Part shown: positions 1 to 8,637 of the stretch, one piece after another
Numbering within the stretch: the stretch's first letter is position 1
Layout: every line of letters starts with the position of its first letter
Assembly (NCBI GenBank): GCA_949840605.1
Contig: CATKXN010000041.1
Location: forward strand, 1 to 21,047
DNA length: 21,047 bases
Direction: 5' to 3'
From: an uncultured Alistipes sp.
Lineage (GTDB): Bacteria; Bacteroidota; Bacteroidia; Bacteroidales; Rikenellaceae
Translations under genes and position numbers: made by a program
Notes under the pieces: generated by a model
Seen by the model: only the letters and a program-made list of their open reading frames with translations
What the model was told of the DNA's origin: nothing
Databases searched by the model: none

Positions 1-645
1 GTCCACCGCCATAGCCCGCACGTCGTAGGCGAAAGGCCAGCTGTCGATGCGGGGCGACATCGGATCGTCCGAGAAATCGAAACGCGACAACTGCCCGTGG
101 CTCCAGCTCCAGATGTTGCCGGCGGTGTCGGTCGTGACCGCAAGGATATTGTTCAGGTTACTGCCTGCAATGAAGCGGTATTCGAGCGACGAGGGATCGA
201 CCACGGCGACGCCCTCACCCACGGTGAGCAGCATCGTTCCCCGCGATGTCCGGGTGACGGTCTTCACCGGAACGGCGGCGATGCGGCCCCCGATGCGCCG
301 GAAGCGCTCCCGCACGGGATCGTAGACGGCGGCCCCGTTCTCCGTACCGACCCAGACATTGCCCGCGTCGTCGCGGGTCAGACAGCGGATCATCGTCCGT
401 GAAACGGGCAGTCCGTCGCTGTCGCCGAAATAACGGTAGGAATACATGTCGTAACGCATCAGGCCCGAGATGGTACCCACCCACATAAACCCGTCGTCGT
501 CCTGCAGCAGCGCCGTGACCGAGTTCCCGACGGGTCCTCCCTCCACGGGCACGATGACCCGTTCGGCCCGCGCCGGAACGCTCCCGGAGGCCAAACACGA
601 AAGAATCAGAAGAATACGGAAAAACAGACGCGTCATCGGTTTCAT
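1..645 (-). CDS. Reg_prop beta-propeller sensor, N-terminal part of a probable HTCS regulator (partial)
   Basis: The minus strand is open from an ATG at 645-643 to the window edge, giving 215 codons with no stop. Residues 1-27 form a signal peptide (hydrophobic LFFRILLILSCLA, then PARA). Two propeller repeats of the Reg_prop type follow: VTALLQDDDGFMWVGT (43-58), and IRCLTRDDAGNVWVGTENG (86-104) ending in VYDP. Further blades continue to the edge. In Bacteroidota this start is typical of hybrid two-component systems: a periplasmic propeller sensor, then histidine kinase, receiver and AraC-type DNA-binding domains. Only the sensor part is visible, so the kinase and DNA-binding parts are inferred. 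The gene diverges from the carbohydrate genes, the usual place for the regulator of a PUL. A second in-frame ATG at 636-634 could be the true start. A propeller protein without a kinase is the alternative. Confidence 0.85.
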   Translation of the reverse strand, partial: MKPMTRLFFRILLILSCLASGSVPARAERVIVPVEGGPVGNSVTALLQDDDGFMWVGTISGLMRYDMYSYRYFGDSDGLPVSRTMIRCLTRDDAGNVWVGTENGAAVYDPVRERFRRIGGRIAAVPVKTVTRTSRGTMLLTVGEGVAVVDPSSLEYRFIAGSNLNNILAVTTDTAGNIWSWSHGQLSRFDFSDDPMSPRIDSWPFAYDVRAMAVD

Positions 646-653
646 TTCAAAGG

Positions 654-684
654 TAAAGATAGTGCTTTTTTGAATCCCGGCAAA
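654..684 (-). promoter_or_regulatory. Possible Bacteroidota promoter for the divergent sensor gene
   Basis: Read on the minus strand, TTTG (684-681) stands 19 bases upstream of TATCTTTA (661-654), one base off the Bacteroidota -7 consensus TAnnTTTG. The spacing suits the -33/-7 pair. It would place the transcript start within a few bases of the ATG at 645, so either the leader is almost absent or the downstream ATG at 636 is used. Confidence 0.35.
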
Positions 685-697
685 CACCCGGAGGGCA

Positions 698-742
698 TAT
701 CCGGAAAATATCCGACCTTTTCCGGAAATATCCGAACATCCG
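698..742 (+). promoter_or_regulatory. Phased TATCCG repeat array, candidate operator
   Basis: Five hexamers of the form (T/C)(A/T)TCCG start at 698 (TATCCG), 709 (TATCCG), 719 (TTTCCG), 729 (TATCCG) and 737 (CATCCG), a spacing of 11, 10, 10 and 8 bases. Seen at larger scale, TCCGGAAAATATCCGA (700-715) is repeated as TCCGGAAATATCCGA (721-735), offset by 21 bases or about two helical turns. The array lies between the divergent sensor gene and the GH2-like gene and ends 16 bases before a -7 box. Helically phased direct repeats at this position suit an AraC-type activator such as the neighbouring HTCS. The assignment to that regulator is inference. Confidence 0.6.
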
Positions 743-766
743 CGCAGAGGCTTCTCCCTACTTTTG
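735..766 (+). promoter_or_regulatory. Promoter of the GH2-like gene (TAnnTTTG -7 box)
   Basis: TACTTTTG at 759-766 matches the Bacteroidota -7 consensus TAnnTTTG exactly. No TTTG is present at the -33 position. Instead AACATCCG (735-742), the last unit of the repeat array, covers it, which is what an activator-dependent promoter would show. Transcription would begin near 771-775, about 20 bases before the ATG at 793. Confidence 0.6.
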
Positions 767-792
767 TTCCCAAACTCCAACCTGTTTTCCGA

Positions 793-3774
793 ATGAAAAA
801 ATACGCATCCTTCCTGCTGTTGCTCCTCCTCTGCTCGCCGGCGGCTCCGGCGCAGACCCGCCACGCCGACCTCGGGCTGAACGGCCCGTGGGAATACGGC
901 ACCGACCGCAAGTATACCGGAACGACGACGGTCCCGGGCGTTCCGGCGGACGCCGCGCGCCCCGCCGAGGGGCGGCTCTGGTACCGCCGCGAAGTCACGC
1001 TGCCGGCCGGAAGCTGGAACACCGCGGCTCTCGAGCTGAAAGGCGCCCGCTTCCGCCCCGAAGTTTACGTCGACGGCGAACTGGTTTCGTCGCAGGAGGG
1101 CGGCATGATCCGTTCGCTGCACGAACTGCGCCATAAAGCGCTGAAACCCGGCAACCGCATCACGCTCGAAATCTCGCTCGCCTCGCTGGCCGACGTTCCG
1201 CCGGCCGACGCGTCGTTCATCCCCAAGGTGGACCAATGGCGGAGCAACTGCTCCTCGTCGCTCTGGGACGACGTCGTACTGCACCTCTATACCAACGCCT
1301 GCACCTACCGCGTGCTCACCGACTGCGATCCGGAAGCCGGACACGTCACGCTCCGCTACCGCATCCGCGGCGGGAGCGCCGCATCGGCCCGCATCACGGT
1401 GACGGAGGGGCCAAAAGAGCTCCTGACCCGGACGGGCACGGCGCTGCCGGGCGAAAACGAGATCGCCCTCGACTACCGGGGCCTGCTCCGGGAGTGGTCG
1501 CCCGAGCGTCCCGCCCTCTACGGCCTCCGCGTGGAGCTGCTCGACGAACGCGGAGAGACGCTCTCCGACTGGCGGCAATCGCTGGGGCTGTGCCGCGCGG
1601 CCGTCGCCGGCAAACAGTTCACCCTCAACGGACGACCGCTCAAACTCCGCGGCGGCACGGTCGTCTGGCACCGCTGGATGCGCGACGCCGAGGGCCGCGA
1701 GGTGGGTTACGACACCGTCTGGTTCCGCGACAACATCGTCCGGCGGCTGAAAGAGCATGGCGCCAACCTGCTGCGCTTCCACCTCGGCGTACCGCCCGAG
1801 CGTCTGCTGGACCTCTGCGACCGGTACGGACTGGCCGTGCAGTACGAATGGAACTTCTTCCACGGCATGCCCGCCTCGCGCGAAAGCCTGATGGACCAGT
1901 ATCCCAAATGGTTCGACCTGGCGGCCCGCCACCCGTCGGTCCTGCTCCGCCACCCCTACAACGAAACCGAGGGCGAACAGCTCGAAACCGCGTGGAGCGC
2001 CCTGAACGAGATCGTCCCGGACTATCCGCCCATGATCCTCGAAGACCGCGACGTGATGCACATCCATAAATATTGGTGGAGCCTGTTCGAGAACCTCGGA
2101 CTCTACTACGACTCCTCGGAGCAGTTCCCCAAGGCGATCATGGTCGACGAATTCGGCGGCAACTACCTCGACGGCGACGGCGAGATGGGCGGCTACCCCT
2201 CGATCCGCGAAAGCTACATGCGCTTCCTGGGCCGCCGCCATACCGCCGCCGAACGGCTGCACCACCTCGACCGCTCGTGCGGCAAGGTGGCCGAATACTG
2301 GCGGCGGATCGGTGCGGCGGGCGTCGCCCCGTTCACCATCGCCAGCAGCTACGCCGACGGCAACCACTGGTTCACGGGCCCGCTGCGCGACGGACGGCCC
2401 AAGAACGTCTGGAACGCCCTGACGGTGCTCTGGTCTCCGCAGGCCGTGAGCATGGACATCTGGGACTGCAACTTCACCCCCGGGCAGGAGGTCGCGCTCC
2501 CGCTCCATTTCTTCAACGACACCGACCGCCGTTCGACCCTCACGGCCCGCGTGGAGATCACCGACGCCTATTCGCGGCGGAGCTTCGCCAAGACCGTCGA
2601 ATGCCGCGTCGAACCCTACGACAAACGGATCGCCGAGTGCCGGATCGAAATGCCCGCCGCGTGCGGCGACTACATCCTGCGCACCACGCTGCTCAATCCC
2701 GTCGAGGAGGTGAAATACCCCGTCGTCTCGGAGTGGGACATCCGCGTCCTCGAAGCGGAGGTCCCGGCGTCGGTGGCCCGGGCCGGCCTTTACATCCCGG
2801 CCGCCGAAACCGAACTGCTCGCCCTGGCGCACCGGCTGGGGCTGCACACCGTCTCCGACCCCGCAAAGGCAGACCTTCTATTATTGGGTCGCGCCGGCTG
2901 GGAACGGCTGGACGACTTCCGCCGGACGATCGAAAAAGCCGTCGCCCGCGGAGCAGGCGTCGTGATGCTCGACATCGGCGAACGCTACCTCGGGCAGGGC
3001 TACCCCGCCGAGGACGGCCAGCTGGGGCCCCTGCAGGGCGTTGCCCGCGTGACCGACCCCAAAGTGACGCACTACGACCTCTTCGGCGGGCTGTCGCTCA
3101 CCTGCACCGAGGCGGCCGAACCCGAAAGCCACCTGCATCCCGACTCCGTCCACACGGAGCTGTGGCGCCGCCTCACGCCCCGCCACACAGCCCTCTGGAA
3201 CGGGCTCCGGGGCGGGCTGATCGTCCCCGCAGCGGATTTCGACGTGCAGGGACTGAGCCGCGAGGCTTTCTCGGCCCAGTGGAGCCGCCGCGGCGCCGAG
3301 GTCGCCCGCATGGAACGCGGAGACTACTACGCCTACGAACTCTGCGGATTCTTCGCCTTCGACGCCCGGCCCGACAACAAGGAGGTGATCCGCGAACTGC
3401 GCCGCAAAGCGGAATTCCTGGTCGAAGACGCCCCGGCCCTGGCCCTGTCGGTCAACCCCAAAGCCCCGGTCCGCGTCACCGACCTCGGCAGCGGTTACCG
3501 CAACTCGGCCCGGGGCAGCGCCTCGGAACTCGTACCGCTGGCCGCGGCCGGCAAGAACCTCACGCGAACCCCCGTCCTGCGCATCGGCTTCGGCGACGGC
3601 AAGGGGTGTCTGCTCCTCTCGGGACTGCTCACCGCCGGGCGGCTCGACCCCGCACGCACGCCGGAAGCGGTTCCCAGCCCCGTCAAATACGACGAAGCCG
3701 CCGTGCAGATGGTCATCAACCTGATCGAGAACGTTTTGGAAAATTCTTCCGGCAGCGCCGGCAACAAACGCTGA
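793..3774 (+). CDS. Secreted GH2-like glycoside hydrolase with amidotransferase-like C-terminal domain
   Basis: This 993-residue protein begins at ATG 793. The frame stays open back to 670, but MKKYASFLLLLLLC is a clear signal peptide (cleavage near AQ, residue 21) and the upstream part covers the promoter. The GH2 domain order is visible: a jelly-roll sugar-binding domain (about 25-200; WYRREVTLP, VYVDGELV), an Ig-like domain (about 200-275) and a TIM barrel from FTLNGRPLKLRGG. Likely acid/base is E391 in YNETEG and likely nucleophile is E453 in MVDEFGG; they are only 62 residues apart and the usual WS.GNE context is changed. A beta-sandwich follows (about 550-650), then a Rossmann-like region (about 664-790; GLYIP, ADLLLLG, GAGVVMLDIG) resembling the amidotransferase-like domain of some beta-galactosidases. 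It probably removes a terminal sugar in the periplasm or outside the cell. Sugar specificity cannot be read from the sequence. Confidence 0.8.
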   Translation: MKKYASFLLLLLLCSPAAPAQTRHADLGLNGPWEYGTDRKYTGTTTVPGVPADAARPAEGRLWYRREVTLPAGSWNTAALELKGARFRPEVYVDGELVSSQEGGMIRSLHELRHKALKPGNRITLEISLASLADVPPADASFIPKVDQWRSNCSSSLWDDVVLHLYTNACTYRVLTDCDPEAGHVTLRYRIRGGSAASARITVTEGPKELLTRTGTALPGENEIALDYRGLLREWSPERPALYGLRVELLDERGETLSDWRQSLGLCRAAVAGKQFTLNGRPLKLRGGTVVWHRWMRDAEGREVGYDTVWFRDNIVRRLKEHGANLLRFHLGVPPERLLDLCDRYGLAVQYEWNFFHGMPASRESLMDQYPKWFDLAARHPSVLLRHPYNETEGEQLETAWSALNEIVPDYPPMILEDRDVMHIHKYWWSLFENLGLYYDSSEQFPKAIMVDEFGGNYLDGDGEMGGYPSIRESYMRFLGRRHTAAERLHHLDRSCGKVAEYWRRIGAAGVAPFTIASSYADGNHWFTGPLRDGRPKNVWNALTVLWSPQAVSMDIWDCNFTPGQEVALPLHFFNDTDRRSTLTARVEITDAYSRRSFAKTVECRVEPYDKRIAECRIEMPAACGDYILRTTLLNPVEEVKYPVVSEWDIRVLEAEVPASVARAGLYIPAAETELLALAHRLGLHTVSDPAKADLLLLGRAGWERLDDFRRTIEKAVARGAGVVMLDIGERYLGQGYPAEDGQLGPLQGVARVTDPKVTHYDLFGGLSLTCTEAAEPESHLHPDSVHTELWRRLTPRHTALWNGLRGGLIVPAADFDVQGLSREAFSAQWSRRGAEVARMERGDYYAYELCGFFAFDARPDNKEVIRELRRKAEFLVEDAPALALSVNPKAPVRVTDLGSGYRNSARGSASELVPLAAAGKNLTRTPVLRIGFGDGKGCLLLSGLLTAGRLDPARTPEAVPSPVKYDEAAVQMVINLIENVLENSSGSAGNKR

Positions 3775-3815
3775 TTCAAAAACGGACTAAAACGAACATA
3801 ATCGAAAAAATTTTC

Positions 3816-3847
3816 AACATCCGTTCCACCCCTCCCGGATAATTTTG
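3816..3847 (+). promoter_or_regulatory. Promoter and candidate operator of the susC operon
   Basis: TAATTTTG at 3840-3847 matches the TAnnTTTG -7 consensus. The octamer AACATCCG (3816-3823) lies 16 bases upstream, the same octamer and the same distance as in the promoter of the preceding gene (735-742 and 759-766). No TTTG stands at -33. Only this single unit is clear here; a weaker TAATCG at 3799-3804 may be a second. The leader to the ATG at 3897 would be about 45 bases. No terminator is evident for the preceding gene, so read-through is possible. Confidence 0.6.
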
Positions 3848-3896
3848 TATCACCGTTCATGCGAACAAACGTTAACCTAAAATAACCAACTGATGA

Positions 3897-6800
3897 ATGA
3901 AAAACTTTGACTTTTTATTCGTATCGAAACTGAAGCGCCCGGCAGCGACCGTGCTGGCCACGCTCGCAGCACTCCTGCTGACGACTTCGCTCCACGCACA
4001 GCAGCGCCTTACCGTTTCGGGCATCGTCACCGACGCCGTATCGGGCGAGCCGGTCATCGGCGTATCGGTCATCGTCGCCAGCACCTATAAAGGTACGACG
4101 ACGGGCGTCAACGGCGATTTCATGCTGACCAACGTCCCCGCCAAGGATTCGCTGATATTCCAGCACCTCAACTACACGCGCCAGGTCGTTCCGGTGAACG
4201 GGCGCACGAAGATCGACGCCAAACTCTCGGTTTCGGCCGTCGAGATCGAGGAGGTCGTGGCCGTCGGCTACGGATACGTTCCGCGCAGCAACCTCACCAG
4301 TTCGATCGCCGTAATCAGCGAAAAGGACATCAACAAGACCCCCGTGTCGTCGATCGAGCAGGCGCTCCAGGGCAACGCGACGGGCGTGCTGGTCATCACC
4401 GCGTCGGGCGAGCCGGGCAGCGAGGTGGCCATGCGCATCCGCGGCGGCACGTCCATCTCGGGCAGCACCAGCCCGCTGGTGGTGATCGACAACATCCCCT
4501 CGGACCAGACCGCCCTGTCGCTGCTCAACCCCAACGACGTGGCCGGCATCGAGATCCTGAAAGACGCCGCCGCAACGGCCATCTACGGTTCGCGCGGCGC
4601 CAACGGCGTGGTGATGGTCACCACGCGCAGCGGTCAGGTCGGCAAACCCCGGCTTTCGGTCAACGCCGAATACGGACTTTCGACCCCGCGCTACCGGATC
4701 GAGATGATGAACAGCGAGCAATATGCCGAGTACGACAACTTCTCGCGCATGATGTGGGGCGTGAACAGTTTCAACACGCTGCGTCCCGACACGCTCACCA
4801 CGAACGATTACCAGAAACGCCTGCTGCGCGACATCGCCCAGCGCCACAATTACACGGTTTCGCTGCAGGGCGGATCGAAAGACATGCGCTATTACATCTC
4901 GGGCGGCTGGCTCAGCGAAGAGGGTATCCTGCGCCACTCGAGCAACGAGCGCCTGAGCTTTACGACCAAGTTCAACATGAACCTCTCGCCGCGCCTGCAC
5001 CTCGACGTCAAAGCCTCGCTCAGCCGCCAGCAGACCGAGAAGATCAGCTCCGGCGACTCCGGCGCCACGCTGCGCATGCTGATGCAGAAACCCACCAGCA
5101 CGATCAACGGCACGGACCTCGGCGACGGCACCTATATAGACGAGGAGACCGGCGAAATCAAGAGCATCAACACCGAGGCCGCCAAGGCCCTGAACTCGAA
5201 CCAGTGGAACAAACGCACGACGGCCGAACTCAACGCCGTCTTCCGCTGGGACATCGACAAACGGAAATACTGGTCCTTCAACTCCACGGCCGGCTACAAA
5301 TACAACAACAGCAACGACTACGCCTACGTCCTGCGGTCGATCTACAGCACCGAGTCGCATATCGACAAGAACAACAAGGCGACGCGCGAAACGTCGCAGG
5401 GCATTACGTGGAGCAACGAGAACTTCATCAACTTCTCCCGGACGTTCAGCAAGAAACACTTCTTGATGTGGACCCTCGGCCAGAGCTGGCAGCGCCAGGA
5501 GTCGGAAGGCTTCGACATCGACGTGACGCGTTTCGACACCGACTATTTCATGTGGAACAATCTCGGGGCCGGCGCCTATATCGGCGTTCCCGGGTCGAGC
5601 TACAAGGCGATCAACCACCTGTCGTTCTTCACGCGCGCCATCTACACCTACGACGAGCGTTTCACGGCGACCTTCTCGCTGCGCGCCGACGGATCGTCAC
5701 GCTTCGGCGAGGACAGCCGCTACGGCTATTTCCCCGCAGCCTCCATCTCCTGGAAAATGACCAGGGAGAAGTGGCTCAAAGACGTGAAATGGATCTCCGA
5801 GCTGAAACCCCGTTTCAGCGTCGGCGTGACGGGCAACGACCGCATCGGCGAATACAAGTCGCCGACGATGCTCTCCTCGAACAAGGTGCTGGTCAACGGC
5901 CAGGCCTACAACGGTACGACCATCTCGCAGATCGGCAACCCCAACCTGCAGTGGGAGACCACCCACGAATACAACGGCGGTCTGGACGTGGGGCTGTTCC
6001 GGAACCGCATCCGCTTCTCGGTGGACGCCTACTATAAGAAGACCTACAACCTGCTCTACAACTACCGTCTGCCGCAGACGACGGGTTACTCGCAGGTTTC
6101 GGCCAACGTCGGCAACATCGACAACAAAGGCGTCGAGTTCGAAATCCACACCCGCAACATCCAGCACCGCAATTTCAGCTGGAACACCGACTTCAACATC
6201 GGCTGGAACAAAAGTACGATCACCGATCTGGGAGGCAACGACCACGTCGTGCTCTACCACATGGGCAACGGCGTGAACCAGGACATCACCTTCCTGGAGA
6301 TCGGACAGCCGCTGGGCATCATCAAGGGCTACGAGACCTCGATCTACAAGAGCTGGGACGAAGTCTACGCCGACGACGCCGTCTGGGTCGAGGACCCGCT
6401 CAATATCCAGACCCGTCCGGGCATGATCAAATACATCGACCAGAACGGCGACGGCGTGATCAACGACCAGGACAAGGTCGTGCTGGGCCAGGCCCTACCG
6501 AACGTCATGGGAGGCTTCACCAACACGTTCAACTATAAGAACTGGTCGCTGACCGTCTTCTTCAACTACGCCCTCGGAGGCAAGATCATCAACACGAACG
6601 TCACCAAGCTCGACCTCTACCAGGCCGGCAACAACAACGCCTATGCCGACGGGCTGGGCGCATGGCGTCCCGCGAACCCGATCACGGGCGACCAGGGCTG
6701 GACGGGCGGAAGCAAACCGCTGCCCTCGTCGCAGCAATCGCCCTCCACGGCGCGCCTCTACACCCAGAACGTCATCGACCGCTGGATCGAAGACGGTTCG

Positions 6801-7043
6801 TACCTGCGTCTGAAAACCCTTTCGCTCTCCTACACCGTGCCGGAGAAGATCTCCCGGAAAATCGGCATGCAGCGCCTGATGCTCTCGCTCAAAGGCACCA
6901 ATCTCTGGACCTGGACCGAATACCGCGGCTTCGACCCCGAGATGAGCAGTTCGGTGGGAACGTCGAACTCGACACTCGGCATCGACCGAAGCAGCTATCC
7001 GGCATCCAGGACTTTCACTTTCAATGTCAACATCACTTTCTAA
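3897..7043 (+). CDS. susC: SusC-like TonB-dependent outer-membrane oligosaccharide transporter
   Basis: This 1048-residue protein has a signal peptide (1-34, ending SLHAQ), a CarboxypepD_reg-like domain (about 38-115; VSGIVTDAVSGEPVIGVSV) and a TonB-box-like segment EEVVAVGYG (118-126). The plug domain (about 133-248) carries MRIRGGTS, GIEILKDAAATAIYGSRGANG and VMVTTRSG. A large beta-barrel follows and ends in aromatic FTFNVNITF, as expected for assembly into the outer membrane. The length is normal for the SusC family. It forms the import channel closed by the SusD lipoprotein encoded 15 bases downstream, with energy from TonB. The plug has DNIPSDQ where SusC proteins commonly have DGVP, a small deviation. 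ATG 3897 is used because the overlapping ATG at 3893 reaches a stop after five codons. It heads the main operon and has its own promoter. Confidence 0.97.
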   Translation: MKNFDFLFVSKLKRPAATVLATLAALLLTTSLHAQQRLTVSGIVTDAVSGEPVIGVSVIVASTYKGTTTGVNGDFMLTNVPAKDSLIFQHLNYTRQVVPVNGRTKIDAKLSVSAVEIEEVVAVGYGYVPRSNLTSSIAVISEKDINKTPVSSIEQALQGNATGVLVITASGEPGSEVAMRIRGGTSISGSTSPLVVIDNIPSDQTALSLLNPNDVAGIEILKDAAATAIYGSRGANGVVMVTTRSGQVGKPRLSVNAEYGLSTPRYRIEMMNSEQYAEYDNFSRMMWGVNSFNTLRPDTLTTNDYQKRLLRDIAQRHNYTVSLQGGSKDMRYYISGGWLSEEGILRHSSNERLSFTTKFNMNLSPRLHLDVKASLSRQQTEKISSGDSGATLRMLMQKPTSTINGTDLGDGTYIDEETGEIKSINTEAAKALNSNQWNKRTTAELNAVFRWDIDKRKYWSFNSTAGYKYNNSNDYAYVLRSIYSTESHIDKNNKATRETSQGITWSNENFINFSRTFSKKHFLMWTLGQSWQRQESEGFDIDVTRFDTDYFMWNNLGAGAYIGVPGSSYKAINHLSFFTRAIYTYDERFTATFSLRADGSSRFGEDSRYGYFPAASISWKMTREKWLKDVKWISELKPRFSVGVTGNDRIGEYKSPTMLSSNKVLVNGQAYNGTTISQIGNPNLQWETTHEYNGGLDVGLFRNRIRFSVDAYYKKTYNLLYNYRLPQTTGYSQVSANVGNIDNKGVEFEIHTRNIQHRNFSWNTDFNIGWNKSTITDLGGNDHVVLYHMGNGVNQDITFLEIGQPLGIIKGYETSIYKSWDEVYADDAVWVEDPLNIQTRPGMIKYIDQNGDGVINDQDKVVLGQALPNVMGGFTNTFNYKNWSLTVFFNYALGGKIINTNVTKLDLYQAGNNNAYADGLGAWRPANPITGDQGWTGGSKPLPSSQQSPSTARLYTQNVIDRWIEDGSYLRLKTLSLSYTVPEKISRKIGMQRLMLSLKGTNLWTWTEYRGFDPEMSSSVGTSNSTLGIDRSSYPASRTFTFNVNITF

Positions 7044-7058
7044 AGCCACCGCCCGATC

Positions 7059-8615
7059 ATGAAAAAGATACTTTTCATCCTGCTTTCCGCATTCGTGCTG
7101 GGATCGTGCGATTTTCTCGACGAGGAGTCGAAGACGCAGATTCCCCTCGACAACTACTTCAACAACGAGGAGGAAGCCATGCTGTTCCTCTACGGAGCAT
7201 ACTACCAAGTACGCAACGCCGTCTTCGGAACGGATTACATGTACCTCACCGACACGATGACCGACAACATCGACTATTCGTCGACCAACGTCGACCGCAA
7301 GGGCGTCACTTACCTGACGCTGAATGTCAACAACTCGCTGGTCAAAAACATCTGGGGCAAGCTCTACGCCGTCGTCGAGCAGTGCAACATCCTGATCGAC
7401 CAGCTGGAGAAACGCCCCGAACTGAGCCCCGCCAACAGCGAGAACATCACCGCCGAGGCCAAATTCATCCGCTCATGGGCCTATTTCAACCTCGTCCAGC
7501 TGTGGGGCGACGTGCCCCTGATGACGGTGCCCGTCTACTCGATCAAGGAGGACAACATCCGTCCCGAACGTTCGTCGGTCGACGCCGTCTACTCGACCAT
7601 CATCTCCGACATGGAGTGGGTGGCGACGATCGTCGAGGAGAAGCCCTCGTCCATCACCGTCGCCTCGGGCGTAAGCTATCCGCTGACCGTCTCGCGGGCA
7701 GCCGCCAAGACATTGCTGGCCCAGATGTATCTCGTCCGCAAAGAGTACATGAACGTCGTCGAGACGCTCAAACTCTTCGCCGACGGCACGCAGCTAAACG
7801 AGGATTACGGGCTCTGCTCGCAGTACAAGTACATCTTCGACACGCGCTACAAGGAGATCGAGGAGCGCAAGAAGGAGATCCTGTGGGAGGTCAGCGCCAA
7901 AAGCGAGGACAAGTACAACAACACGTGGCACCGCGAGGTGGCTCCCTCGGAGCTGAAGGGTGCGAGCGGTGAGAAAATCGAAGGCGCGACCAACGGCTAC
8001 CAGAGCTACACGCCCTCGTACGACCTCTTCAAGTCGTACGACACCGACGACATGCGCTACCGCCAGACCTACCAGATCACCAGCTCCTCGAAGCCCCATT
8101 TCCTGAAAGGCTACGACGTCGCCGCCCTGAACCAGAACCTGGCCGGCCCGAACGTCATCCTGCTCCGCTCGGCCGACGCCTACCTGATGCTGGCCGAGGC
8201 CTACAACGAACTGGGAGCTCCGGACAAGGCGGTCTTCTTCCTCAACCTCGTCCGCAGCCGCGCCACGCTCACCGGCCTCGACGCGACGCTTTCGCACGAC
8301 GAGCTGGCCGAAGCCATCCTGAACGAGCGCCGCTGGGAGTTCGCCGGCGAAGGCGCCTACCGCCTCTACGACCTGCGCCGCACGGGCCGCTACCTCGAAG
8401 TAATGCAGAAGTTCACGCAGCGGATCGTCGAGATGAGCGCCGAAGACCTGAAAGAGTCCTTCGTCAACCCGATGGACGGCAAAAAGACGCCCGAACTGAG
8501 CGTCCCGTTCATCAAGCTGAGCAAGAACGCGCAACAGAGGCACCTGTTGCTGCCGATTCCCGCCGACGAGCGCATCGCCAACCCCAAGCTGACGCAGAAC
8601 AACGGATGGAACTAA
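7059..8615 (+). CDS. susD: SusD-like outer-membrane glycan-binding lipoprotein
   Basis: This 518-residue protein begins with a lipoprotein signal ([14 protein letters not shown], lipidated Cys17). Acidic residues follow (CDFLDEE), as in the Bacteroidota surface-export signal, so it should face outward. SusD hallmarks are present: the helical [20 protein letters not shown] with VPL after it, the later [19 protein letters not shown], a conserved [11 protein letters not shown] followed by YDLRRTG, and the terminal LTQNNGWN. The fold is TPR-like. SusD proteins cap the SusC barrel and capture the oligosaccharide to be imported. The gene lies 15 bases after susC and 22 bases before the next gene, so they are co-transcribed. 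The ligand cannot be deduced from the sequence. Confidence 0.97.
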   Translation: MKKILFILLSAFVLGSCDFLDEESKTQIPLDNYFNNEEEAMLFLYGAYYQVRNAVFGTDYMYLTDTMTDNIDYSSTNVDRKGVTYLTLNVNNSLVKNIWGKLYAVVEQCNILIDQLEKRPELSPANSENITAEAKFIRSWAYFNLVQLWGDVPLMTVPVYSIKEDNIRPERSSVDAVYSTIISDMEWVATIVEEKPSSITVASGVSYPLTVSRAAAKTLLAQMYLVRKEYMNVVETLKLFADGTQLNEDYGLCSQYKYIFDTRYKEIEERKKEILWEVSAKSEDKYNNTWHREVAPSELKGASGEKIEGATNGYQSYTPSYDLFKSYDTDDMRYRQTYQITSSSKPHFLKGYDVAALNQNLAGPNVILLRSADAYLMLAEAYNELGAPDKAVFFLNLVRSRATLTGLDATLSHDELAEAILNERRWEFAGEGAYRLYDLRRTGRYLEVMQKFTQRIVEMSAEDLKESFVNPMDGKKTPELSVPFIKLSKNAQQRHLLLPIPADERIANPKLTQNNGWN

Positions 8616-8637
8616 CCCCAAAACGACCAACGAAAAG

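Noticed and set aside
719..728. Palindrome TTTCCGGAAA as a separate repressor site
   Set aside because: It is explained by the direct-repeat array it lies within; no second copy exists at the susC promoter.
670..792. Upstream in-frame extension of the GH2-like gene, giving 41 more residues
   Set aside because: It would cover the repeat array and promoter and place the signal peptide internally; ATG 793 begins a normal signal peptide.
3804..3815. GAAAAAATTTTC inverted repeat upstream of susC as an operator
   Set aside because: Short, A/T-only in its core and easily due to chance in a promoter region.
2073..3842. Plus-strand open frame of 589 codons rich in Arg and Pro
   Set aside because: Out-of-frame reading of the GH2-like gene, typical of high-GC DNA.
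3915..5618. Minus-strand open frame of 567 codons opposite susC
   Set aside because: Antisense shadow of a well-supported SusC gene with no domain or leader of its own.
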